From contig JALWEW010000026.1 in NCBI GenBank assembly GCA_027039295.1, forward strand, positions 1 through 16,707: DNA of 16,707 nt, given 5' to 3'. The DNA comes from Acidilobaceae archaeon (GTDB lineage: Archaea; Thermoproteota; Thermoprotei_A; Sulfolobales; Acidilobaceae). Under the pieces are notes generated by a model. That model searched no databases. It worked only from the letters and a program-made list of their open reading frames with translations, and was not told where the DNA came from. The translations under genes and the position numbers were made by a program. Below, piece after piece: positions 1-6,823 of the stretch. Every line of letters starts with the position of its first letter. The stretch's first letter is position 1.

Positions 1-4
1 TAGG

Positions 5-1216
5 GTGGGCTACAGGGTCCTAGGGGCGCGTGGCTCCGAGGACTACTCGCGCCTCGTCGAGGAGCTTCTCCTGAACGATGCCAGGAGGCTGGCGCTCGAT
101 ATCGAAAGGGCCCCCCAAGGGGGTAGGGGGTGCGATGCCCTGCTCCTACTCCTGGCGACGGGCGGGGTCGAGCGGGAGGCCCTGGAGGCGGCCAGCACCT
201 CTTGGCCCGTCGCCGTCCTGGCTCACTCCGCGGCTAACAGCGCTGCTAGCCTCGCCGAGATCCGGAGGGACCTGGAGGGCCTGGGGGCCCTACCCGTCTA
301 CTTGGGAGCCCTCGGCGTTGGCTCCAGGGAGGCGCTCGGGGGCCTCGCCTCGGCTTATAGGGCGCTTAGGGCCGCTGCGGCTCTGAGGAAATCAAGGCTG
401 GGGTTAGTTGGTGAGCCCGCGCCCTGGCTCCCCCACTCTCCAGGCGAGATCGCCGGGAGGCTTGGAGTTGAGGTTACTAGGATCCCCGTCGAGGAGCTTC
501 TGCGCAGGATCCCCAGGGAGCCCCCGAGGCCCCCAGCATGGCTCCTGGAGCTGGCTCTCGGGGTCAGGGCTAGCGGCGAGTCCCTGCGGTGGGCCATGGG
601 CGTCTACGCCGCCCTGAGGAAACTCGCAGAGGATGAGGGGCTCGACGCCATAGCGCCCGGCTGCCCCAGCTTCCTCGAGGAGGCTGGCTCTAACGCGTGC
701 CTTGCAATGGCCCTCCTGAACATGGAGGGACTGACCGTTGGCTGCGAGGGGGATGTACCCGCCACTATCACCCTTCACCTCGCCCAACTAGCCGCTGGCA
801 GGCCGGGCTTCCTCGCTAACACCGCCTGGGCCGGACGCGGCATCGTAGGCCTCGCGCACTGTGGGGCGCCCCCCTCACTGGGGCTGGCGCATAGTGTTGA
901 GATGCACTTCATTACGGGCTCGAGTCCCACCCTAGCCCTATGGGTCCCCGTCGGGCTCAGGGCGACACTAGCACGGGCTTCCTGGGATGCCTCGAGGCTC
1001 GTAGTCGCAGAGGGCATGATAGTATCGGGAGCCCCCTGGAGGGGCCGCCAGTGCGAGACCCAGGTCGAGGTCGCCATTGAGGCGCCCACGCGAGGCCTCC
1101 TAGGACCGGGGAACCACACCACCTTGCTCCTTGGGTCTTGGGGCAGGGCGATAGCGCTGGCCTGGAGGGCGTTAAACCCCAGAGCCCCCGTGGAGGCTGT
1201 TGGTGTGAGCCTGTGA
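5..1216 (+). CDS. L-fucose/L-arabinose isomerase-family-like protein
   Basis: A 403-residue protein. Its C-terminal half resembles the ketol isomerase family of L-fucose/L-arabinose isomerases: a CEGD motif at residues 247-250, an HCG-containing stretch at 284-290 (His285) and a following HFITG segment, the arrangement that places acidic and histidine metal ligands in this family. The N-terminal half is Ala/Leu-rich and not diagnostic. If active it would interconvert an aldose and a ketose with a divalent metal, but the sugar cannot be read from the sequence and many archaeal members are uncharacterised. The GTG at position 5 is the first start in the window; the frame is open to the left edge, so the true start could lie upstream. 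The stop overlaps the start of the next gene (GTGA), implying co-translation with the metallohydrolase. Family assignment is moderate, substrate unknown. Confidence 0.6.
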   Translation: MGYRVLGARGSEDYSRLVEELLLNDARRLALDIERAPQGGRGCDALLLLLATGGVEREALEAASTSWPVAVLAHSAANSAASLAEIRRDLEGLGALPVYLGALGVGSREALGGLASAYRALRAAAALRKSRLGLVGEPAPWLPHSPGEIAGRLGVEVTRIPVEELLRRIPREPPRPPAWLLELALGVRASGESLRWAMGVYAALRKLAEDEGLDAIAPGCPSFLEEAGSNACLAMALLNMEGLTVGCEGDVPATITLHLAQLAAGRPGFLANTAWAGRGIVGLAHCGAPPSLGLAHSVEMHFITGSSPTLALWVPVGLRATLARASWDASRLVVAEGMIVSGAPWRGRQCETQVEVAIEAPTRGLLGPGNHTTLLLGSWGRAIALAWRALNPRAPVEAVGVSL

Positions 1217-1953
1217 GCCTCTCACTACACATCCTCGGCGCCGGGGGCTCCTATCCGCCCCCGGGCTACGCTGGGCCCTCCCTGCTTGTCGAGACCCCAG
1301 ACTACAGGATGCTCCTGGACTGTGGTGACTCCTGCGCGGCCCGCCTCGAGGAGGCGGGCTTCGACCCCTGTGAGGTCGACGCCGTATACGTGTCGCACAG
1401 GCACGCGGACCACTGGAGCGGGCTCGTGCAGCTACTGAGCAGCAGGGGGGCCCGGGGGTGCCCGAGGCTGGAGGTCATAGCCCACGGGGAGGTTGCAGCG
1501 GAGCTACTCGGCCTCCTCGAGCCCCTGGTGCCCGGTAACGCCGAGGTCGCGCCGAGGATACTCGGAAGCGGGGAGCCCCTAAGGCTCGGGGTGGTGGAGG
1601 CGAGCCTCTTCAGGGTCAAGCATCAGGTGCCCACGTACGGCGTCTCAATACGGGAGGGTGGAGAGGGGCTCTTGGCCTATACCGCCGATACCGCCTATGA
1701 TGAGGGGCTGATACCGAGGCTGAGGGGGCATCTGGTTGTGGTGGCGGACTCAACGCTCCCCCCGAGCGGCGAGTCCGAGAAGGCGGCTAGGTTCCACATG
1801 AGTGTCAGGCAGGCCTGGAGGCTAGCAGTGGGGCTCGCGGGGGCTGATACCCTGGTCGCGTTCCACCTGAGCCCAGAGAGCCTCGAGTACGCCCGTCGAA
1901 GCAGGCTCCCGAGGCTCCTAGTGCCCGGCGAGGGATTGAAGGTGACCCTCTAG
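1213..1953 (+). CDS. Metallo-beta-lactamase-fold hydrolase (RNase Z-like branch)
   Basis: A 246-residue MBL-fold protein. The zinc-binding signature HRHADH lies at residues 62-67, preceded by the LLDCGD strand-turn typical of the fold. Downstream are a TADTAYD segment carrying the bridging Asp, a VADST strand and an FHMSV histidine, followed by FHLSP near the C-terminus. The order resembles the RNase Z/ElaC-like and related phosphodiesterase branch, but the long exosite arm of tRNase Z is not evident, so the substrate is open. The GTG at 1213 is chosen because it overlaps the upstream stop by four bases and is followed directly by the first beta strand (SLSLHILGAGG). A longer in-frame reading from 1138 would add 25 residues that merely read through the upstream gene. 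The 3' end overlaps surE on the other strand by 36 bp. Confidence 0.85.
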   Translation: MSLSLHILGAGGSYPPPGYAGPSLLVETPDYRMLLDCGDSCAARLEEAGFDPCEVDAVYVSHRHADHWSGLVQLLSSRGARGCPRLEVIAHGEVAAELLGLLEPLVPGNAEVAPRILGSGEPLRLGVVEASLFRVKHQVPTYGVSIREGGEGLLAYTADTAYDEGLIPRLRGHLVVVADSTLPPSGESEKAARFHMSVRQAWRLAVGLAGADTLVAFHLSPESLEYARRSRLPRLLVPGEGLKVTL

Positions 1954-2718
1954 GCCCCTGGCCAGCCGGGAGGCCCACTCAGTAGCCTCTCTCGGGGGCT
2001 CGGAGAGCCTTGCGAGGCACACGGGAGTCAGGGAGGCATAGCCGCTCAGCACGGCCTCGACGTCGCTTCCAGGCCTCCTGTCCCAGTATCTCTCCCTGAA
2101 GCCGTGCCTTCTAGGGGCTATCGAGGCCCCCTCGGCTCTGAGGGATATCCTATAGTCGTTCCAGGCAAGCCTCGTCACCCTGATGCCGCGGGGTACCCCC
2201 TCGGGCACGTTCACTACTAGGAGCCCAGCCGCCCCCGGGGGAGGAGGGTTTGAGGCTGCAAGGCTTGCGAGGTCTGCTGCCAGCTCAGCCGCTACCCTAT
2301 AGTCATCGACACTGTAGCCACCATCGGTTGCCAGGCTGACAGCCATGGCCGGGATGCCGTGGAGGACGGCCTCTACAGCCGCTCCTATGGTACCGCTCGT
2401 GAAGAGATCCTCAACACCCATGTTGGGCCCCCGGTTTATGCCCGACACAACCAGGCGGGGCCTCTCAGGCAGTAGTAGGCCCAGGGCCGCGAGCACCGCT
2501 GCCGCGGGCGTCGAGTCGACCCACCACGCCCTCAACGCGCCGTTGAGACGCGCCTCCCCGTAGGTGGCGGGGTAGAGGAGTGCCTTGCCGTAGCTACTCG
2601 AGGGCCTGCGCGGCGCCGAGACGTATACCCTGAAGCCCCTGGATACCAAGGCGTTCACGAGGGCCTTCAGGCCTGGGGCGTCTATACCATCGTCGTTTGT
2701 GACTAACACGGCCCCCAA
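1918..2718 (-). CDS. surE: 5'-nucleotidase SurE
   Basis: A 266-residue SurE phosphatase, which removes phosphate from nucleoside 5'- and 3'-monophosphates with a divalent metal. Diagnostic features are the N-terminal strand ending in NDDG (residues 8-11), the SAP element with its Ser run near residues 39-46, and the SGINRGPNMG and SGTIGAA motifs that complete the metal and phosphate site. Length is typical. An in-frame stop lies four codons before the TTG at 2718, so the start can only be that TTG or the GTG at 2709; the TTG keeps the full first beta strand. It converges with the MBL gene and overlaps it by 36 bp. An AT-rich box on the minus strand around 2770-2777 is a weak promoter candidate. 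Identification of the family is firm; physiological substrate is inferred from the family. Confidence 0.95.
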   Translation of the reverse strand: MGAVLVTNDDGIDAPGLKALVNALVSRGFRVYVSAPRRPSSSYGKALLYPATYGEARLNGALRAWWVDSTPAAAVLAALGLLLPERPRLVVSGINRGPNMGVEDLFTSGTIGAAVEAVLHGIPAMAVSLATDGGYSVDDYRVAAELAADLASLAASNPPPPGAAGLLVVNVPEGVPRGIRVTRLAWNDYRISLRAEGASIAPRRHGFRERYWDRRPGSDVEAVLSGYASLTPVCLARLSEPPREATEWASRLARGLEGHLQSLAGH

Positions 2719-2857
2719 GACGGCATGTCACCCCGCGACGTTGGCGTCCACTACCGGTTAACGGGGGCTTTTTGACGGCTCGCCCGCAACCCTTACTCGT
2801 GCCTCCGCTCTACACAGCAGCAGCGACGACGCGGTCCGAGCCTATCGAGTGTACCCA

Positions 2858-2864
2858 TTAAATA
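2858..2864 (+). promoter_or_regulatory. TATA box upstream of the membrane-protein gene
   Basis: TTAAATA in a GC-rich spacer. Archaeal transcription usually starts about 25 nt after such a box, so near 2885-2890. That falls after the possible TTG start at 2877 and before the GTG at 2916, and therefore favours the GTG. Confidence 0.5.
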
Positions 2865-2915
2865 GGCCTGGAGGCTTTGGAGAGCAGAGGGAACCCGGGG
2901 GCCAGTGGGGCCGGG

Positions 2916-3833
2916 GTGAAGCTGCTGGCTGTACTCAAGATAAGCAGGGGGAGTAGGGCTGTCATAGCGCTCATGCTCGTCCTCTCGATAGTCGCCCCCG
3001 TCCTGGCCCTCATAAGAACGAGCATACCTCTCCCCGCCATACTCGGCCTCCTGACACTCGCCTGGATAGCTTCCTACCTCCTCGTCGACAGGATCCTCGA
3101 TACCGCCCTCCAGGGGGCCATGCACGCGCTGGAGGAGGGCTCCGTTGCCCTCCCGGGGATAGAGGCCCCCCGGGGCTCGGAGGCCGTCGCCCCCGGCGTC
3201 GATAGGCCTCCCATGGGACTCCCGGAGATTGGCGTGGAGGGCCTTGCGGGAGCGGAGGATGATCAGGGCGACATAAGCGAGGCATCCCTACTCGTCTGGG
3301 GGCTTGTGAGGAGCCTCTTCGAGGAGGTCTCCGGTCATAAGGTGGCCGTCTACGTGGCTGTCCACGACGAGGGTGTGATATACTATATCTACCCCGAGAA
3401 CTATGGCGACAACGTCTATAAGCTAATAGACGAGGATGCCACGGGCGACATAAGCATAGCAAAGGCTGGGGACAACAGCTACCTAGCCATACTAAGCGAG
3501 GACGTTGTCGAGGAACTATACTACATGGCCAGTGAGGGCTCGGGCGAGAAGCTGGTGGTCGAGAGCAGTGGCCAGGCCCAGCTGCTCTATAAGCTAGCAC
3601 TCGAGATAGCCCGATCATACCTGGGAGGAGAGGCGCCTGAGGCCTACCTAGAGTATGTGGCCTATAAGGCACTAGTCAAACTCAGCCTGAAGGGCGTGCT
3701 GCAAGCCGACGGGGCCAACCTAGAGGACATACTAAGTGTTGACAGCGACACTAAGACCAAGATAAAGAGGCAAATAGACGAGGAGCTAGGCTCCCTAGGC
3801 TCCGGGAACCCCGGTGCCGCCCTGCCACAATAG
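2916..3833 (+). CDS. Uncharacterised two-helix membrane protein
   Basis: A protein of about 305 residues that I do not recognise. Near the N-terminus are two hydrophobic segments (residues about 16-35 and 40-58) separated by a short Arg/Pro turn, so it is probably anchored as a hairpin in the membrane. A Pro/Gly-rich acidic linker follows (about 70-115), then a mixed alpha/beta soluble domain of roughly 150 residues rich in Tyr, Glu and Asp, containing a YYIYPENYG segment, and a charged C-terminal helix. There are no cysteines or metal motifs. The acidic soluble domain most likely faces the cytoplasm, but topology is not certain. A TTG at 2877 would add 13 residues; the GTG at 2916 is preferred because of the TATA box at 2858-2864 and because the hydrophobic hairpin follows immediately. 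Monocistronic between divergent surE and a tRNA gene. Confidence 0.7.
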   Translation: MKLLAVLKISRGSRAVIALMLVLSIVAPVLALIRTSIPLPAILGLLTLAWIASYLLVDRILDTALQGAMHALEEGSVALPGIEAPRGSEAVAPGVDRPPMGLPEIGVEGLAGAEDDQGDISEASLLVWGLVRSLFEEVSGHKVAVYVAVHDEGVIYYIYPENYGDNVYKLIDEDATGDISIAKAGDNSYLAILSEDVVEELYYMASEGSGEKLVVESSGQAQLLYKLALEIARSYLGGEAPEAYLEYVAYKALVKLSLKGVLQADGANLEDILSVDSDTKTKIKRQIDEELGSLGSGNPGAALPQ

Positions 3834-3908
3834 AGAGGGCGCCCAGGCGCTCAGGGATCCATCGGAACCCCGAGGAGGCAGGGGCAAGCATAGACCCCAG
3901 CGGCTAAT

Positions 3909-3916
3909 CATTTATA
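3909..3916 (+). promoter_or_regulatory. TATA box for tRNA-Ile
   Basis: CATTTATA about 52 nt before the mature 5' end of the tRNA. The expected start near 3938-3942 would leave a leader of roughly 25-30 nt for RNase P to remove. Confidence 0.5.
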
Positions 3917-3967
3917 GCCCACTCGTCCCATACGCCCATACCACTGGGAACCCCCAAGAGGGCGCGG

Positions 3968-4044
3968 GGGCCCGTAGCTCAGCCCGGTAGAGCGCCCGGC
4001 TGATAACCGGGTGGTCGGGGGTTCAAATCCCCCCGGGCCCACCA
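3968..4044 (+). tRNA. tRNA-Ile (anticodon GAU), CCA encoded
   Basis: A complete 77-nt cloverleaf without an intron. The acceptor stem pairs GGGCCCG (3968-3974) with CGGGCCC (4034-4040). The D arm is GCTC/GAGC (3977-3980, 3990-3993), base 26 is G (3994), and the anticodon stem is CCCGG/CCGGG with the loop CTGATAA, giving anticodon GAT at 4002-4004. The T arm is GGGGG/CCCCC around TTCAAAT. The discriminator is A4041 and the CCA (4042-4044) is in the DNA. It reads AUC and AUU. The ATA codons common in this window would need a separate modified CAU tRNA. G26 is the expected target of the Trm1 enzyme encoded at the right edge. Confidence 0.97.
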
Positions 4045-4237
4045 ACGCGGAACGCCACTACCTCAATCCTCCAGCGAGCACTTGAGCGCAGCTAGCACGC
4101 TGGCACGGCGTCCTTCCTACTGGTATAGAAGCCTTATTGGCGAGCCCTTGCGAGGGGGTGTAAGCGGATGATTGGTGACTCCAATAGCGACCCGCCAAAA
4201 TAATGGGTGGGGATGAGCGGGTCCACCCTTACTGACG
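4045..4237. other. Hairpin-rich intergenic spacer after tRNA-Ile
   Basis: 193 nt with no convincing reading frame. It holds a run of short perfect inverted repeats: CCCT/AGGG around 4145-4156, ATTGG-TGACT-CCAAT at 4171-4185, and two mutually exclusive stems, GACCCGC (4189-4195) with GCGGGTC (4217-4223) and GGGTGG (4205-4210) with CCACCC (4223-4228). A near-C-box GGGATGA (4210-4216) and a CTGA D-box sequence (4232-4235) lie at its end. It could be a small RNA, a processing region or terminators for the converging transcripts; sequence alone does not decide. Confidence 0.35.
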
Positions 4238-5305
4238 CTACCTCTTCTGGGTTAGGTACTGGTGTATCTTGTTGGCCGCGTCTATGCCGCTCTTTAGGGC
4301 TGGCCCTATGAGGCTGGGGCCGTGTCTCACGTCTCCGGCGGCGAATACGCCCTCCCTGGTGGTCATGAAGTTCTCGTCTGTCTTTATCGTGCCGTTGGGG
4401 TTGACCTCTATGCCGCAGCAGCCGTTCTCCACTGGTGGTGTTGGAAGCACGCCCACAGCCTTTAGTACGTAGTCGAACTCGGCCTCGAACTCGCTACCCT
4501 CTATGGGCACGGGCCTCGGCCTCTTCTCGCCTTCGACGGGTACAAGCTTCATTCTAACGAACCGCACTATCCTCTTGCCACCCTCCTCCCTGAACTCTAT
4601 GGGCTGCGTTAGCTCCCAGTACTTGGCGCCCTTCGCTATGAGGCTCTCGATCTCCTTTGGGCCCATGGGGGCGTACTCCTTTGTCCTCCTGTAGCTGAGC
4701 ACTACCTCCTTCACTTTATCCTTCACTTCAGGGTAAGTCTCGGGTATTAGGACAGCGTCCGCCGCCGTCAGGCCGCCGCCTATCACCAGTACCCTCCCCT
4801 CAAGCGGTGGGACCGTGCTCCATGGCTTGTAGCCGTACTTAGCCATGTGGAGGGCGACTATCCACTCCACGGCCGGGTATACCCAGGGGAGGTCCTCTCC
4901 GGGGACCTTCATGTCCCTAGTCCTCCAGGTGCCGGTGGCTATGAGGACTGCGTCGCTCTTCTTTATGACGTCCTCCAGGTGTATCCTCTGCTTCGGTGAC
5001 ACGACCTCCTCCATCATGCCCAGGCTAGTGGTCATGTCAACCTTCGTGTTTAGGACAAACTTGACACCGGCATCCACGAGCTCCTTTATGCCCCTCCTGA
5101 CGGGCTCCTTGGGGATCCTCGTCACCGGTATCCCAAATATTATCAGGCCGCCGGGCTCGGGGTTCATATCGTAAACCACGACCTCGTGGCCCTTGCACCT
5201 CAGTATGCCAGCCGCGCCGAGGCCAGCGGGGCCCGCTCCTATGATTGAAACGACCTTACCGGTCGAGGGGGGTATCTTATCGGGCTTGCATCTCAGGAAC
5301 TTCAC
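4238..5305 (-). CDS. GltD-like FAD/NAD(P)-dependent oxidoreductase
   Basis: A 355-residue flavoprotein with the two-dinucleotide-domain plan of the glutamate synthase small subunit (GltD) and the related NADPH:acceptor oxidoreductases. The FAD site GAGPAG is at residues 23-28, followed by PEPGG and GIPVTRIPK, which are typical of GltD-like proteins. The NAD(P) site GGGLTAAD is at 176-183 and the C-terminal FAD-ribityl motif AAGDVRHGPSLIGPA is near 325-338. It lacks the roughly 100-residue cysteine-rich N-terminal domain that carries two 4Fe-4S clusters in true GltD, so electrons must leave by another route or partner. No large glutamate synthase subunit is next to it, so glutamate synthesis cannot be assumed; ferredoxin, sulfur or disulfide acceptors are alternatives. 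The GTG start has a strong GGAGGTGG ribosome site (minus strand, 5313-5320) nine bases upstream. Confidence 0.85.
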   Translation of the reverse strand: MKFLRCKPDKIPPSTGKVVSIIGAGPAGLGAAGILRCKGHEVVVYDMNPEPGGLIIFGIPVTRIPKEPVRRGIKELVDAGVKFVLNTKVDMTTSLGMMEEVVSPKQRIHLEDVIKKSDAVLIATGTWRTRDMKVPGEDLPWVYPAVEWIVALHMAKYGYKPWSTVPPLEGRVLVIGGGLTAADAVLIPETYPEVKDKVKEVVLSYRRTKEYAPMGPKEIESLIAKGAKYWELTQPIEFREEGGKRIVRFVRMKLVPVEGEKRPRPVPIEGSEFEAEFDYVLKAVGVLPTPPVENGCCGIEVNPNGTIKTDENFMTTREGVFAAGDVRHGPSLIGPALKSGIDAANKIHQYLTQKR

Positions 5306-5364
5306 CTCTAATCCACCTCCACGCTAATATGTTCTCCCAGCGGCTATCGAGTCCGGGGGCCTGG

Positions 5365-5372
5365 TATTAATA
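5365..5372 (-). promoter_or_regulatory. TATA box for the GltD-like gene
   Basis: TATTAATA read on the minus strand in the 85-nt gap between the kinase and oxidoreductase genes. It would start transcription near 5340, leaving a leader of about 35 nt that contains the GGAGGTGG ribosome site. It suggests the oxidoreductase is transcribed independently of the kinase gene upstream. Confidence 0.6.
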
Positions 5373-5390
5373 GATGATGGCCTAGAGTTG

Positions 5391-6788
5391 TTACCCAGCC
5401 CTCTTCCCCGAGACGAAGTCCCTTAGGATTCTCCTCTTCGAATACGCCTTTGGTACAGTTCTCATGGGCAGCCAGAGAGCCGGGGATGAGGCTAGCTCCA
5501 GTATCTTCAGGGAGCCACTCCAGGAGCCAGCATAACCCCTCAGCATCTCCAGTAGTAGGCTATCCTCGGCATCGAATAAGCCGGAGTAGGAGAGGGCCAC
5601 CACTATATCCCAGGCCGCCCCGCGTAGGCTGAAGCGCCTGGCCTGCTCGGCATCAACAATCCAGGGTAGTCCCTGCAGGTCAACAATTACGTTACCGGGG
5701 TTTGAGTCGCCCATAACGTAGCCAGCCTCGTGAAGGCGGCCTAGAACCTCGCCTGCCAGCCTCCAGTGACCGGGCTCCTTCGAGGCTAGGACCGGCTGGC
5801 CCTCTACGTACTCCCTTGAGGAGGCCGCCCTGGCTATGTCACTACAGACCGCCACAATCCTTGGGGTATCAACAACTTCCCTGAACAACCTGAGGTACTT
5901 GTACTCCGCCGCGAGCCTGCTCCTGGGTCCCAGGCGATAGCGGACGGCCACACTCGAAGCTATCGCTGCGGGGAGCCATTTGATAGCCATCTTCATGTAG
6001 TCCTTCACTATCACCCTCCTAGAGCCGCTCACGCATAGATAGGCACTCGAGAAGCGGGGGAGGGGCCTGCAATCCCCCTCACCCAGAATGCTGAGAGGCT
6101 CCTCCTCGCAGAAACCAGCGAAGATCCCCTCCGGCATCCTCACAAGGCGGCTAACACCACCGAAGACCCCGTCGAGATCGCACTCCCGCCCCTCCCAGGG
6201 AGTCCTCGGCACAGGGATCCTATGAGAGATACTGAGTAGCGTAGCCCTCACCCTGGAGGCTAGGGCCTTGAACTCAAGGCGCAGGCTAGGTGTTCTAAGT
6301 CTGAGGAGGCCTGACTCAACACTCGCCACGTCCCTGCTAAGCTCAAGGTATGACGCCCTAAGCTCATCGGCGCCCCGGAGCCTGGCTGGGCAAGGGGCGA
6401 TCCTGGCTAGGAGCCTGAGCCTCGAGTAAAGGGGATAAAAGGGGTCAACCAGTGCCTCCGAGACGAGGGGGCCCATGCGGACGGCCAGGTCGTAGAGCTG
6501 CTCTACTACAACCCTCCTCCTATAGGCCTCAACGACACCAGCGAGCCTCGAGGCTAGGCTCTCCGGGCAGCCCCTAAGCTCGTGGGGGAGCATCAGGGGG
6601 GCCGCGAGTCTCTCGCCCACAACCGAGGCCGTAGCGTCAGCCCGGAGGAGCGGTAGTGTAACCTCGAGCTCCCCGTCAACCAGGCGGGCCCTCCATAGGG
6701 GAGAGTCCACAACCCTCAGTTGGAACCCCTCACCAGCTACCAGGCACCCCTCCCGCAACAGGCCCCCAGGGTCCTCGAGGCCCTTCAA
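5391..6788 (-). CDS. Atypical protein-kinase-fold protein (Bud32/RIO-like) with unassigned N-terminal region
   Basis: A 465-residue protein. Residues about 245-410 show a compact kinase core: the ATP-anchoring Lys262 in RRVIVKDY, a helix-C Glu295, the hinge REYVEG (325-330), the catalytic segment GRLHEAGYVMGDSNPGN with His353, Asp361 and Asn366, the metal-binding Asp379 in IVDAEQA (in place of DFG), and AWD (392-394). This pattern resembles Bud32, RIO and LPS-kinase-type archaeal kinases. All key catalytic residues are present, so activity is likely, on protein or small molecule. The first 240 residues contain a cysteine-bearing, Arg/Leu-rich helical region that I cannot place in a family. 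The TTG at 6788 is the longest start and lies 35 bp from the divergent GHMP gene; later GTG starts are possible. It is not beside the Kae1 gene here. Confidence 0.75.
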   Translation of the reverse strand: MKGLEDPGGLLREGCLVAGEGFQLRVVDSPLWRARLVDGELEVTLPLLRADATASVVGERLAAPLMLPHELRGCPESLASRLAGVVEAYRRRVVVEQLYDLAVRMGPLVSEALVDPFYPLYSRLRLLARIAPCPARLRGADELRASYLELSRDVASVESGLLRLRTPSLRLEFKALASRVRATLLSISHRIPVPRTPWEGRECDLDGVFGGVSRLVRMPEGIFAGFCEEEPLSILGEGDCRPLPRFSSAYLCVSGSRRVIVKDYMKMAIKWLPAAIASSVAVRYRLGPRSRLAAEYKYLRLFREVVDTPRIVAVCSDIARAASSREYVEGQPVLASKEPGHWRLAGEVLGRLHEAGYVMGDSNPGNVIVDLQGLPWIVDAEQARRFSLRGAAWDIVVALSYSGLFDAEDSLLLEMLRGYAGSWSGSLKILELASSPALWLPMRTVPKAYSKRRILRDFVSGKRAG

Positions 6789-6823
6789 GGGTTTAACGTT
6801 GCGGCCCCCGGGGAGGGCTCTAG

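Noticed and set aside
3010..3672. Long minus-strand open frame (220 residues) opposite the membrane-protein gene
   Set aside because: Translation is Pro/Arg-rich with low complexity, the pattern of a GC-rich antisense shadow, and the plus-strand gene has better codon use and hydrophobic helices.
3838..3856. GC-rich hairpin after the membrane-protein gene as a terminator
   Set aside because: The stem GCGC/GCGC is only four base pairs, and no T-run follows.
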